64,000 nt of DNA. It comes from Ascaphus truei (taxonomy: Eukaryota > Chordata > Amphibia > Anura > Ascaphidae). This document shows, one piece after another, positions 20,351 to 31,893 of the stretch. The first letter of the stretch is position 1; every line of letters begins with the position of its first letter. Made by a program: the position numbers and the translations under genes. The DNA lies in assembly GCA_036426205.1 (NCBI GenBank), contig CM071570.1:140325048-140389047 (forward strand), written 5' to 3'. Below the pieces are notes generated by a model that was not told the origin of the DNA, searched no databases, and worked only from the letters and a program-made list of their open reading frames with translations.

Positions 20351-20755
20351 CTAAATGCTTGTATAAAGCGATTCAACATCGAGACTATAGAGGATCGTGT
20401 CGGTATCCACGATTATTCCCTCTAGTCGTTTCAGTACATCCCGTGTGTCTTGTATATATGATGGTAAAGATGTTACAAAAGTTCTCAGGACTTTTTCAAT
20501 ATAGACACTGGGGCCCTCAGTGAGGTTCCCAATGCCTGAGACAATTGGCCGGCCTGGCGGATGTATGGGGTCTTTGTGAACCTTTGGCAAACTATAAAAA
20601 GTTGCTGTTTTTGGAGATAAGTTATACATAAATTTGTGTTCCTGTTTTGATATCACAGAGTCCTCCAGACCTTTGTCTAGGAGTGTTTTTAGTTCTTTCT
20701 GAAAAATCAGTGTTGGGTCTTGTTCTAGGACTCTGTAACAATTCTTATCACACAC
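20351..20755 (-). pseudogene. PLE reverse transcriptase, N-terminal half
   Basis: The 134-codon minus-strand frame includes FYSLPKVHKDPIHPPGRPIV, SGIGNLTEGPSVYIEKVL and YIQDTRDVLKRL, ending at motif A (ILYSLDVESLYTSI). F-Y-x-L-P-K-(V/I)-H-K and P-P-G-R-P-I-V-S-x-x-(G/D) are signature motifs of Penelope-like RTs. This is the best-kept PLE segment in the window. It loses frame after motif A. Confidence 0.9.
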
Positions 20756-21190
20756 AAACGAGTATCCAGTGACACTAACGAATCACGGACCTCGTAGGCA
20801 GTCAGGTGATGGTGGGAAACCAATGCACACGTATTACACGCCCACTGTTGCATGGGGGATGACGCGCGATCATGACGCGACGTCACGCAAGACCAATCAG
20901 TGTCTGGCATTCTGGGTGACCATAGCAACTCACTAAGACAGCTATACTTGAATGTGGGTAGACACTGACCAATCAGCGATGTTGTAGATGGTCAGGTGAT
21001 CTGAAATGACCAATCAGGGCATATTATGCTTATGTAATCGAAAATGACGCATGGTTATGACGCGACGCCATAGGACCAATTAGAACCTGATATCAATTAG
21101 CATACACGGCGATGGTTGCACATAAATACTCACCAGGAACACTTTGAAACTGCCCCCGATAAAGCCACACAGGTGAAATATATGTTGGGC
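20756..21190 (-). mobile_element. 5' region of the second minus-strand PLE
   Basis: GC-richer sequence with repeated CGCGACG(T/C)CA, CCAATCAG and GGTCAGGTGAT elements. Two or three diverged direct repeats of about 100 bases (around 20770-20930, 20935-21010 and 21010-21090) are suggested by the recurring GACCAATCAG / ATGACGC(G/A) words. It lies upstream of the RT on the minus strand, so it is probably the promoter or terminal-repeat region. Confidence 0.5.
21153..21185 (+). ncRNA. degenerate hammerhead-like motif
   Basis: CCGATAAAGCC ACACAGGT GAAAT resembles CTGATGA-stem-GAAAC with two core changes. It lies on the plus strand although the neighbouring PLE is on the minus strand, so it may belong to another fragment. 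Weak call. Confidence 0.25.
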
Positions 21191-22005
21191 AGGCTCAGCG
21201 CCACTACCAGGTGTGCAGGCTAGTCGGAGAGGTCTGGTGCTTCATTCCTGTCAGAGCCTTTCAGAGCCTTCATCATGGGAAGCACAACGCTCTGACTACA
21301 TCCTATATATCTTTGCAATTTGAGTGTTAGACTTTAAGATTATGGTCTAAGTGGGCTATGTTTTTCAAACTCCATCTATTGGAGCAATTGGCTAGTATAT
21401 GTCAAGTGGTTCACCATAACAGACCTACAGGCTCAGTTATTTCTGAACCTGGTGGTCTGGTGATACTGTGTATGTGTACATAGAGGTATGGACTAATATA
21501 TGGTTGAGGCAGATCTCACATTAGTCCTATCATTACCCCACATACAAACACTGTTATAGACATACAGAGCTAGTAGCCCTCTTCAATCATCAACACTCTC
21601 AGCTATATAGGAGTAGTAATCTGACGACTTATAATTGTATAGGAATGGCTATTACCACGGCTAGTCTAATAGCATAACCGTGGGAAAAGACAGTGATTAA
21701 TAGCTATACCCCCATTCACACTGTCGTCTAGATATAGCACACAGACACCTCCTTCATTTTTAATTTGTTTTAAATCATTTGGTTCATTTTATACCTCGCT
21801 GCAAAATATATTTGAATCAATTTATTAATAAAAAATATTTTTAATGCAGTTAAGGGTGTTCTCTTCAGTGCGACATAATAGGGAGTTTTTCTTTCTTTTG
21901 TTTATTACAGTATTCAATCCCAGTCAGCACCACTCCTACATCCGTTATTGCAGTGTAGCTTCTTGTCATAAATAGGACATCCACTTATCCTCCTTGCTGG
22001 TGTTG
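21190..22005. other. unassigned stretch, possibly PLE-derived
   Basis: No coding signal. It starts with GCCACTACCAGGTGTGCAGG-like sequence after the hammerhead-like motif and ends in an AT-rich piece with AATAAAAAATATTTTTAATG. It could be the terminal repeat of a plus-strand PLE. Confidence 0.35.
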
Positions 22006-22009
22006 TACA

Positions 22010-22540
22010 CACTGACCCCTCTTGGGGTTACCTTTCTCCGGTCTCCTGAATTGAACAAAGTTGATTTCAGCCTCGGGGACACCCTACTTCCCGAGATATA
22101 GGCCCCCGTTATGGGGTGCCGGTATCCCTCTGCTTTGTTTACATCCAACGGTCACGTGAACCACAGGATTTTAACATGGGGATACCGGCACCCCATACCG
22201 GGGCCAGTATCTCAGGAAGTAGGGGGTCCTCAAGGCTGAAATAAACTTTGTTAAACTCAGGAGACCAACTGCAACATTACTGTAGTGTTAGAATTTTAAT
22301 AAAACCCCCGCGATCACCTTTGAGAGGCATGCAGTTAGAGTGACTGATTCAGACTATCTCTTACTACGCGTCTATTACAGAAAGGCAGACCCTGGTAGGA
22401 ATCACACCGCAGGGACCCCTGTTGTGTTAATCCGATGGGCCATTAATCTGCCGCGGTAAATCTACTGATGATCATGGGCATATCTCGAAATTCCATTTCG
22501 AGATTTGGTCGAATAACGGCCGCTACATCTGTACACACGG
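22010..22540. repeat. palindromic dispersed repeat, copy 3
   Basis: Matches 7425-7930 end to end, including both fold-back arms (CTCCTGAATTGAACAAAGTT against AACTTTGTTAAACTCAGGAG), the central modules GGGTGCCGGTATCCC / GGGATACCGGCACCCC and the terminal palindrome CGAAATTCCATTTCGAGATT. The arms are better preserved than in the copy at 7.4 kb. Non-autonomous, family unknown. Confidence 0.75.
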
Positions 22541-22652
22541 TGTAATATGTTATGTGATGTTGTTCATCTGAGGATATATTTACCTAATTTTAGACCTGCT
22601 AAGGAACAGATGATTATTATTATGTCCTGATACTGACGAGACCACGAGTATT

Positions 22653-22918
22653 CTAAAGCTTGCCTTAAACTAGCCTGGTTACATTTTAGGTATGTGCTGG
22701 GTGTAACCTGGCTAGTTTAAGGCAAGTTTAAGGCATTTCTGCATTGACTAGTGACCCATAGGATTAACACAGCAGGGGTCCCTGGCAGTCCCATTCAGTT
22801 TGAACGGGACTGCCAGGGACCCCCGCTGTTAATCTGATGGGCCATTAATCAATGCAGAAATGCTGGGTCTAGTTTAAGGCAAGTTTAAGGCATGTATCCA
22901 GCATGTACCTGGGTGTAC
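22653..22918. mobile_element. fold-back MITE sharing its centre with 15428-15706
   Basis: The outer parts carry CTTGCCTTAAACTAG / CTAGTTTAAGGCAAG in several copies on both arms. The centre is a nearly perfect hairpin GGGGTCCCTGGCAGTCCC / GGGACTGCCAGGGACCCC bracketed by GGATTAACACAG and CTGTTAATCTGATGGGCCAT. The centre matches the MITE at 15.4 kb while the outer arms are unrelated, so one family seems to have captured different arms. Confidence 0.75.
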
Positions 22919-23023
22919 ATGGGTCTTTTGGCGATTGCCACTGGTTTGTGTTAGAATAACCGTGGGCACTACAGAATGTAAAACCTCAGAATTCAAAGAG
23001 GATGTACATTCTTTTTCACACAA

Positions 23024-23046
23024 CTATATATATATATATATATATA
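23024..23046. repeat. TA microsatellite
   Basis: About eleven TA units abut the left edge of the LTR-like block at 23047. Confidence 0.9.
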
Positions 23047-23857
23047 ACCCCCTTTCCCCCCTGCCCTACGTGATATTGGGGGGTACACTCCTTCCCAGGT
23101 TACACTCTGGGTCTTGGTGCTGTGACCTGCTGGCAAACAGGAGGGCTGAGGCTCCGCGGTGTTGTGGGGAGAGCCAGGACAGGGACAGGGGTTGAGACAG
23201 GTTACCTTGCTTGGGTCATCTCTGGGTGGTAGCAGCGCCTCCAGCCAGTAGGTATTCTCTGGGATCTTCATTGGAGGGACCCCCACTGACACTCCTCATT
23301 CACCAAAGACAGTGACCCTACCAGCAGTATCTCTTTTCTGTTGGTCTTTATTCAGCAGAGCAGCATACAGCCTGATACACAGTATTGTCTCTCTGCATGC
23401 TTAGGCCCTGCTCAGCTCTCTCTCTCTCATCATGCTCATAGCAGCATAATTCCCCTCCCTTCCTGCGCAGGTGGGGTAGGAGGGAGAGAACTCTTCTGTG
23501 TCCTTCTCTATCAGCTCTACTCAATAACTGACTTCAAACTGACTGATCTCACTAACTGATAACTTAATTTAGGAGGTGTGTCTCAATTTGGACATCTCAG
23601 GGGAGTGTCTCTAACTTTGAATCATTACAATACAAAGCCGGATAAAGATTGGCCCACACACAGCAGGGGGTGTTCCAATCAATATCCACCCCTTTGATTG
23701 ACAACCCTCAGGTTGCAAAGCCCGGCCTTGAATATGGCTACATATTCAAAGCTGAATACACAAACAGACTTTATGAAGGAATTAACCTTTCCACTGCCTG
23801 TTCTAACAGGACTGACAGAGGAAAAGCCCAGAACAAGAAGTAACTGCCAGGAGGCCA
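23047..23857 (-). mobile_element. LTR-like block, reverse orientation
   Basis: The block begins TAACCCCCTTTCC and ends GGCCATGTTA, with TATATA on both sides that could be the target duplication. In reverse complement it carries CTGAATAAAGACC as a polyadenylation signal near the middle, and it lacks coding. The organisation resembles other solo LTRs here, but TG...CA ends are not evident, so the borders and class are uncertain. Confidence 0.45.
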
Positions 23858-23919
23858 TGTTATATATATATATATGTGCTCTTATACATGGGTGGTGACT
23901 TGAAATTAATAGGAAAGTA

Positions 23920-24110
23920 CAGATGTAACAATACTTACTGTCCTCCATGCCGCGAACGAACACAAGCAATGGACCATGGCACCGGGGACAGTGTCTGTAG
24001 CCATGGAGCTGCGGGTGGGTCCATGTTTCTAAATGGGACCCCCATGCAGCGTTAATCCTTCAGGGCCGCAACCACCACAGTCATGTGGCAATCACACCAA
24101 GGACAGTAAG
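23920..24110. repeat. dispersed repeat with GTTAATCC module
   Basis: It shares AAATGGGACCCCC(A)TGCA(GC)G(C)TTAATCCT and CACC(A/G)CAGTCATGT with 27510-27625, and in reverse with 40995-41130 (GATTAACGCTGAAGGGGGTCC). Three copies in one window indicate a common short interspersed family. It is not identified further. Confidence 0.6.
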
Positions 24111-25990
24111 TCATTCTACGTCAGTATATTCTCTAGGTTTTTTTTTATTGATAAATGTTTGCATATATTCATTGCTTTATGTTTCCTTAAATTATCTCAT
24201 AAAAGGGTTGTTAGGCATTAAAGAAAAATTAAATCTTTGATGAAATATGTAAACTAGTTGTTTCACCAGTTTGCATACAGTATGTTACATACTTAATGGC
24301 CTGATAGTAGAAACGGAATACTTAATTTAGTGATATAACCTTATTAACAAACATTTTTCCTTTCATTTTATACTTTTGAATACATTAAGTCGTATACTTA
24401 TTTGTTATCATGTTACAGTCTAGTGATGTCTGTGTCTGTTACAATTAACAGGGTAATAAACCATTATAGTCTTTTTCCCTTTAAAAACATTTTGGAGGAA
24501 GTGTCATACCAGTATTCTAATCATGGAGTATGGCAAGTGACCGAAAAAAATATTTTGTATAAATGTACCTTGACTTATGTAAATCCCTGAAAAAGGCAAG
24601 GTTACAGTCACTTAGATTTGCATTACTTGTAATTGAATTGGAATTAAAGCTGAATAGGAATCAGGGTTGTCTGTGAATAGAAAAAAAGAACCATGAAAAA
24701 AACACAGTATTGAATGTACATGGTTAGAAATAAATCTATCCAGGAGCCTAAATTATAGGGAATTATAAAATCAATTAAAAAAGTAATTCAAGTGTGAATG
24801 AGGAACTGAAACAAGTTATAAATACATTTCCAACAGTACAATTATTATAAAGGAGCACATAAATAAAATAAGTATGTTGGATATTCACATGAATTATAAA
24901 CATTAAGAACAGAATAAATATGCATGCAACATTTGAAAAATACGCAAAAAATAAGACGCATCCCAACGGAGCATGTTTAAATGAAATTAAAGTATCTGTC
25001 AAAAGAAGATGTGATTTAAGACAGGGAGAGGTTACCATTACATACTGTATGTGTTTATAATATACAGATATAACGTAAAATAGAGAATGTGTACTGGTCT
25101 CTAGGTCTTGAAACAGAGCAGATGACTACAAATAGTACATAAGATAAACTAAAGGTTGGGCATTGATTAATCAAATTAGGATGAATTGAGAAGTATAACT
25201 AAAAGTTGGGTTCCTGTGCTTAAAGTTTATAGTAAATTCCTACCACATAATACTATTTAGGCATCACTAAACATGAAAATCAATACAAACTCATGTCTAC
25301 CTGTGGTTCAAATAGTTTTCTTATTTATATGATTACTTCAGCATGGAAGTGATACACTAAAAGTAATTTAAGAAAACAGATCTGTGGACACAAATAAGCA
25401 ATATTAAATCAGATGCTACCGATAAGGCAACAATGAATTTTTGGGAAACTGGACATATGCTATACACGTACATTACAATTAAAATATATAAAAAGACCAT
25501 TCTTAACAAATAGAGGAACAGATAATCATCTTACTGTAGTTATATTGGGTGCAGCAATGGTGAGAAAAGGGTCTTATGGAGTCAATATAAGATGCAATTA
25601 GAGCAAGAAGTTACAATTCATATGTGTACTCTCTTACAGTAGTTCTCCTTTTTGGTCAGATATAAATGATACTGTAAGTACTGTATTTCTAGACTGAAAA
25701 CTAGTGCATCAATGGAATAACCTCTCAGCCATAGAGATGTGCAAAACTTTCCAAAATAAATTTGCAAACTATTTCAGTGTTTTGTTCTAGCAAAAATGAG
25801 TCACAGCGAATCAGTTCAAAAAACTTTTAAGGACAAAGTTTCTCAAAAATCACAGATTTTCACCATCTTTTCACTGTGTCACCAATAAATCACAGCTCAG
25901 TCCCACTTTGCAAGGGATTCGCCAAGCATTTCAAGTAGAGTCTTTATTGACTTACGGTATATACAGTACCTCTCTAAACAATTCTTTATA
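24111..25990. other. AT-rich stretch, nothing recognised
   Basis: No coding domain or clear repeat. Frames are shorter than 90 codons with no motif. TACTGTA words recur. Confidence 0.6.
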
Positions 25991-26044
25991 CAATACGTGG
26001 AGAGATACCTTTGAACAAACCTAAACACACCTGGAATACCTGTG

Positions 26045-26100
26045 AAATATGCTAATTTGGATATGCAAAGCATATTCAAATTATCCAAATTAGCATATTT
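26045..26100. repeat. perfect 18-base inverted repeat
   Basis: AAATATGCTAATTTGGAT (26045-26062) is exactly inverted at 26083-26100, with a smaller palindrome ATATGCAAAGCATAT in the loop. The surrounding 25735-26200 contains AGATGTGCAAAAC-type ends, so it may be the middle of a hAT-like MITE. Confidence 0.8.
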
Positions 26101-26389
26101 CCCAAGTGTCTCTCTCTACTCTTCTACAAAAGCCCACTTCACGGTCAGCTCTCAACTTTTCGGGAAAGGGACAACTTTGCATGGTTCGCAAACTCGGGAA
26201 AAATCATCGTATAACTACTTTACTCAGCAGAATGAGTGTATTAGTTAACAAAGGAAATTCATACAAAGCTTCTTGAGATAGATAAAATTACATCCTTCAT
26301 ATTTTAAAAAAGGCAGGAAAATGGGCATAATACACAGTATAGACTAAATGGTTCATGTCTCTACAATTTCTATGTTTATGTGACCATAT

Positions 26390-26985
26390 CATTTAATTAT
26401 AATTTATAGAAGCTTAGAATTTAAAGGCAGATAAGAACCACTTGGGCAACCTAGTCTGCTGATGTAACACTTCAAACCCTATTTGATCCTTTTTTTCTTT
26501 TTCATATTTAGGAGAGCATTATGTCTATCCCAAGCATTTTTGAATTCCCTCATTGTATTAGACCATATAACCTCTGTTAGGAGGCTACTCCACAAATCTA
26601 TCACGCTTTATGTGAAGAAGAACATCCTCACATATCCCCATAGCCTGCCACCCTCCAGATTCAGAGGATGACCTCTTGTCTAGCACTTTTCTTTCCTAAA
26701 ATATACTTCCCTCTTGTACTTTGTTGAAACCCTTTATGTATTTGAAAGTTTCAATCATATACCTCCTCTCCCTTCTATCCTCTAAGCTGTGCATATAAGG
26801 GTTATTTAGTCTTTCCTGATAAGTATTATGCCATAGATCATGCACTGTCTTAGTAGCCCTTATTTGCACTCTTTAATTCATTGATGTCTCCAGAATTGAA
26901 CACAGTGCTCTAGGTGAAGTCTCACCAATGATCTACAAAGTGGCATCACCACCCCTCTCATTCTTCTACTAATATAGCAAGATTC
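26390..26985 (-). pseudogene. CR1-type LINE 3' fragment
   Basis: Reverse complement gives CTAGAGCACTGTGTTCAATTCTGG and continues through the stretch that in CR1 LINEs encodes the RT tail (LEHCVQFW) and the following conserved 3' region (GGATAGAAGGGAGAGG, GAGGTCATCCTCTGAATCTG, GTAGCCTCCTAACAGAGG, GGTTGCCCAAGTGG). Many stops are present. It is a 5'-truncated, long-dead CR1 copy. Confidence 0.75.
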
Positions 26986-27040
26986 ACCATCTCCGGCACC
27001 GCAGTTGAAGAAGGAAAAGTCAGTGTTGCTGCAGGGAGGG

Positions 27041-27499
27041 TGTGACAGGGTAAATAAAAGCCACCAGCTATATGCCTGGCAGACATATGTTTAGTCTGCA
27101 GTGCAGCAGTGATGAGGTTAACTTCAGCTGGGAAGCTCATGCCAATTAGTTGAATCCCAGCTGCCTAATCAAGGTGTGTTAAAAACCCCAGGATGTGCAC
27201 ACATGCAGCTAGCTGGACAGGAGACAGGAGTGAGTTACTGAAGAGATTACTGATATAAGGTCTGTTTGCAAAGTAAATTTTTGGCTGAACTGTTGTGTCC
27301 TGCATGCTGAAGAAAACCTGTTTTGTTTGCATGCTGAAGAGAACCTGCTTTGTTTGCCATGCTGAAGATAAGCTATTTTGTTTTTTTCTGCTGAAGAAAA
27401 GCTATTTTGTTTTGTGTGTTGTATGTTTTAAGGCTGAATAAATAAGCCTTGTCAAGAGACCCCACATGTGTCGTTGCATGTACTGTACGCTGCAACACA
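27041..27499 (+). mobile_element. solo LTR with internal minisatellite
   Basis: It starts TGTGACAGGGT, has AATAAATAAGCC as a polyadenylation signal near 27436 and ends around GCAACACA. The same LTR lies inverted at 10457-10822. Between about 27300 and 27415 four copies of a 25-29 base unit (CATGCTGAAGA(A/G)AACCTG(T/C)TTTGTTTG) occur in tandem. It is inserted in the dispersed repeat whose other part continues at 27503. AGGG before and after may be the 4-bp duplication, but the right edge is uncertain by a few bases. Confidence 0.65.
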
Positions 27500-27674
27500 G
27501 GGCATGTCACACTTTGGGGGGTTATGCTTCCAAATGGGACCCCCTGCATTAATCCTCCGGTGCCATGACCACCGTGGTCATGTAAACCCGGTTTGCAGCG
27601 GCACCGGACAGTACATTTTGCTCCATACAGTACTGTATGTACCTCTCTCCATTTAACTTAATATCTTGTTGGCT

Positions 27675-27690
27675 TTTCCCACACATTTTT
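27675..27690. repeat. target-site duplication of the L1/Tx1 element (3' side)
   Basis: TTTCCCACACATTTTT here is repeated at 34246-34261. Confidence 0.9.
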
Positions 27691-28090
27691 TTTTTATAAC
27701 TTATAGTTTTTATTTTTTTTGAAAAACACAGCATGAATACATCTTATGACCAGTACTGCGTCATGCGATATCAATATCTCATGTGCATCTTAGCTGTATA
27801 CAAACATTGATCTGCGTTTAATAGGGTGATATAAACACGAAACTAAGCAACAAATAATACATAATAACCAATAAATAATAAAAAAACATTGGATGGGGGG
27901 GTAAGGGGGGTGATGGGGAGGGTGTGGGGGGGCCACGACCTCGCTCAACACCTATGAACCCTGAATACCTCTGCTAACGTCGGTGAAGATCTATAGAAGA
28001 GTAGTGCTTGTGTGGATAGGTAGTATCTGATGTTCTTCAAAGGGCTAGCTAACTACCGCATTATAGGAGAACGCTCCTATCTACGGATTA

Positions 28091-28500
28091 TTAAAGCAGT
28101 ATGGTGGATCTCTTCACCCCTGGGATGTCTGTCTGGGCCAGCCAAGGCGTCCAGACTTTTAGGAAATTTTCGCCAGTGTCATTAACTAAACTCGTTAATT
28201 TTTCCATCTGGCATACGTACCAAATTCTATTCCGAATCTTGGGAATTGTAGGAATTTCACTTTGTTTCCATAATGCTGCGATCTCGCATCTCACAGCTGT
28301 ATCAAAATGAGCTATTAGTTTGAGATCTATTTTTGCGATACGTTGTCGGGCTCTGCCAAGCAGGAAGAGTCCAGGATCGAATGGGATTTCGAGGTCCAAG
28401 ATCCTCTGTAGCCAATCCTTGATCTTACTCCATAACGGCACCAGCCGGGGGCAAGACCACAGCATGTAACAGATCAGCGGGTTCTCCACATTGTCTAGGG
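28091..28500 (-). pseudogene. L1/Tx1 ORF2 C-terminal domain
   Basis: The frame continues ORF2 after a frameshift near 28480-28500. It reads ICYMLWSCPRLVPLW, WLQRILDLEIPFDPGLFLLG, RCEIAALWKQ, IRNRIWYVCQME and FLKVWTPWL before the stop at 28091. The C...H/C-x-L-W-x-C-P region is the decayed cysteine-rich motif of L1-group ORF2. The stop codon is followed by the 3' UTR. Confidence 0.85.
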
Positions 28501-30566
28501 CACAATGGGGAGCTTCCCTTTGCAAATTTAGATAATCTAAGTGGGGTGAGATACATCCTCATTAGGACTTTATATGCCTTCTCCTTTAATGTTGTACATA
28601 TCGAGCTCTTGGCAGCTGCGGTTGCTATTTCAGTCCATTCATCTGGATCTAAGGTCTCACCTAGATCCGCGTCCCATTTTAACATATACCCTAGTTTGTG
28701 GATTACTTTAACGCTAGAACCAACCACTTCTCTATACATCTGCGATGTAAGTCCCTTTGTATTTGTCTTTCTCAGACAGAGCTTTTCGAATGTTGTCAAC
28801 GGTGGATGTGGGTTAGAATTATTGTAGAAGGCTCTGACCTGGAGGTATCTATAAAATTCTGTGTGTGGGATATTTTTATCCTCTCTAATTTGTTCAAATG
28901 TTATTATTTTGTTGTTATCCTCCAGGTCCTTTAGTCTCGTTATATTGTTATGTTTCCAAATTTGAAAGTTTGCGCTATGCATACCTGGAGCAAAATGAGG
29001 ATTTCCCCATAGAGGTGTCATCAAAGTATTTTTGGCTGCAAGTCCACATTTAAATTTGGTGGCATCCCAGATTGCTAATGAATTGGTCATTGAGGAAAAC
29101 GGCGGGTGTATAGCATTTTTTCTTGCTATTTTTGGGGTCCATAATAAGTTGCTTAGCTCCAATGGGGAGCAAGCCTTGTTCTCCAACGCAACCCATCTCT
29201 TCAAATCCGGGTGTGTCTGCCATTGGGAAAGTTGGCATAATTGGGCCGCATGATAATATGATATCAAGCAAGGTACTGCCAAGCCTCCTTCCATCGGATG
29301 TTTCAACAGGATCTGCTTTTTAACTCTGGCTTTTCCCCCCCCCCATATGAAAGTAAGGATGGAGGCTTGTAGCTCGCTAATGTCTTTCAGATTCAACGGC
29401 ACTGGTAGGGTTTGGAACAAATATAAGATGCGCGGGAGAAGATTCATTTTTACACTAAATATTTTGCCTATCCATGAGATATTGAATTTCGTCCAACGCC
29501 TTATATTCTCCTTCAGTGTTTTGATTAACTTGGGGTAGTTTGCTTTATAGATTGATCTAAAATTGCTAGTGATTAATACCCCCAGGTATTTGATTGCTGT
29601 ATGCTGCCAACGGAAATTCAAATTTAGGGAAATTAGTTTTTCATCTGATTTTGGTATAGTGACGTTCAGGGCCTCTGATTTTGATTGGTTAATTTTGAAC
29701 CCTGAGATCTTGTTAAACTGATCTAGCAAGTTGAACAGATTAGGGAGAGAGGTGAGGGGTCTCGACAAAGCCATTAGGACATCATCCGCGTATAGCGCTA
29801 TTTTGTGTGATTGATCATCTAACTGGATTCCTACAATGTCCGGGTTATCTCTAACTTTGGCCGCTAGCGGTTCCATACACATGGCAAAGAGTAGCGGCGA
29901 GAGGGGGCAGCCCTGTCTCGTGCCACTCTTAATCTTAAATAAATCCGATGGGAAACCTTGGTGTATGACTTTAGCTGTCGGACCAGCATACAGGGCCATG
30001 ATAGCGGATATTAATTTATTCTCGAAACCAAATGCTCCAAGTGTGGCTTTTAGGTATGCCCAGTCGATCCTATCGAAGGCTTTTTCTGCATCTAGACTTA
30101 ACACCATAACTTGTATTTTTTGTGAATTGGCTATTTCTAGCAGATCAATGATTCGTCGGATGTTGTCTCCCGCTTGTCTATCTTTAACGAATCCGACTTG
30201 ATCTGGGTGTATCAGTCTAGGTAGGATCTGACTTAATCTGTTGGCAATCAATTTAGCGTAAATTTTTATATCTGTATTAATAAGCGAGATAGGCCTATAA
30301 CTTTTACAATCTAGTGGGTCTTTGCCAGGTTTGTGAATTATAGAGATTAACGCTTGGAGCATGTTTTCCGGAAAGGGGTCCCCTGCTAACACCGCGTTGA
30401 ACATGTTGAGCAGGTACGGGGCCAAGGATTTACTATTTTTTTTGTAATACAGACCTGAGAAGCCATCTGGGCCTGGGGCCTTTGAGGTCTTTAGATTGTC
30501 AATTACGTAAATGAGCTCCTCCATGGAGAAATCACAACCCAACCCCTCTCTCTCCTCCTCCGTCAA
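28425..30566 (-). pseudogene. L1/Tx1 ORF2 reverse transcriptase domain
   Basis: A 713-codon frame contains the LINE RT in order: KAPGPDGFSGLYYK, LISIIHKPGKDP, SYRPISLINTDIKIYAKLIA with NRL, HPDQVGFVKDRQ, motif A LSLDAEKAFDRIDW, motif B GTRQGCPLSPLLFAM, the catalytic motif IALYADDVLMAL, and the thumb (FKINQSKSE, YLGVLIT). Catalytic aspartates are present. It copies the LINE transcript at the nicked target in the nucleus. The upstream endonuclease frame is separated by a one-base shift at about 30560, and the C-terminal part by another near 28490. Confidence 0.95.
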
Positions 30567-31893
30567 CCTTTTGCAGCTTCAAGCTTGCGAGAAAGGATGC
30601 GCGTGCTCGTTCTGTATTCTGGTTGTGTACTATTTTATCCCCGTTATATAATTTCTCGTAATATGTCTTGAATTCTTCAACAATTACGGTAGGATTTCCG
30701 GATATGGAGCCCGAGGGTCTTCTAATGGCTTGTATACTATAATTAGGGGGTCTGTTTCTCAATTTGTTTGCGAGCATAGTATCTGGCTTGTTTGCCTTAT
30801 CGAAAAATTTCCTCTTTGACCAATTCAGGGAGATATCAGCCTGGGAAGTCAACAGTAGGTTGAGTTCTATTTTGGCGTCTTTAATTTGATTAAGTAGGCC
30901 GGGGTCATTGGACTGTTTATGAATGTCTGAAAGGACTTTTAGTTTGGATTGCAAGAGCTTAGCTTTGGCCTCTCGTTCCTTTTTCCGTCTTGAAGCGATA
31001 CTGATTAATACGCCCCTTAACGTTGCCTTGTTGGCCTCCCAGAGGGAGAGATGAGAAGTCACTGACCCCTTATTTAATTTGAAGTACTGATCTATTTCCT
31101 CGGCTACTACTTGGGCGGTTTCAGGGTTTTTTAGGAGGGATTCATTTAGCTTCCAATTTGCTCTGGGTTTGTCTACAATTAGCTGGGTGCACCTTAGCTC
31201 AATAGGTGCATGATCCGACCATGAAATATCATGGATCCCAGTATGGGAGATCCTCGGGACCAGTCTGCTAGAGACAAATAAGTAGTCGATTCTGCTATAG
31301 GATGAGTGAGGGTGCGAGAAAAAAGTGTAATCCCTTTCGTGGGGATGTTGCTCCCTCCAGATATCTAGGAGACTGTTTTCTTTTAGACCCATACGAAGTG
31401 TGTGGGATGTGTTTGTAGCATGACGAAGTTGGGAGCCCGATCTGTCCATCTTAGGGTTGAGAGTTGTGTTGAAATCCCCTGCTACTATTATTGGGCCCTT
31501 GGCCACTTTACTCAGTTTATTGAACACTAATGTACAAAAGTTAGGTTCAAGATCGCCTGGCGCGTAGATTGAAGCTATTGTTAGCGTTTCACCATTGATG
31601 GTGCCAATTAAAATTATATATCGTCCATCTTTGTCTCTGATTGTTTTTTCTGCTTTAAATGGACATTTATTGTGAAATATAATCGCAACACCCTTTATTT
31701 TCTTAGTGGAGGATGAGAGATAGAATTGGTGGAACCGTTTGTCTAAATATTTTGGGGAGCTAGTCGTGCTAAAATGTGTCTCCTGGAGGAGTATAATATC
31801 TGCTTGTTTTCGCTGGTAGTCGGCAAATGCTACTTGGCGTTTCCCCGGGCTATTTAATCCTTTTACATTATGTGATAGGATTATCAAACCCAT
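30532..31893 (-). pseudogene. L1/Tx1 ORF2 endonuclease domain
   Basis: The first 453 codons of ORF2 begin MGLIILSHNVKGLNSPGKRQ and carry the apurinic-like endonuclease motifs: LLQETHF (catalytic E), IASIYAPGD, VAGDFNTTL (D-x-N), YSRIDYLFVS and WSDHAPIEL (S-D-H). All catalytic residues of an APE-type LINE nuclease appear intact. This domain nicks the chromosomal target. The start ATG is chosen because the conserved N-W/N-V-x-G-L core follows within 10 residues. The frame ends after a frameshift at the RT junction. It overlaps the spacer frame below by ten bases. Confidence 0.9.

Noticed and set aside
28546..30201. Plus-strand frames of 60-121 codons
   Set aside because: Shadows of LINE ORF2 on the minus strand.
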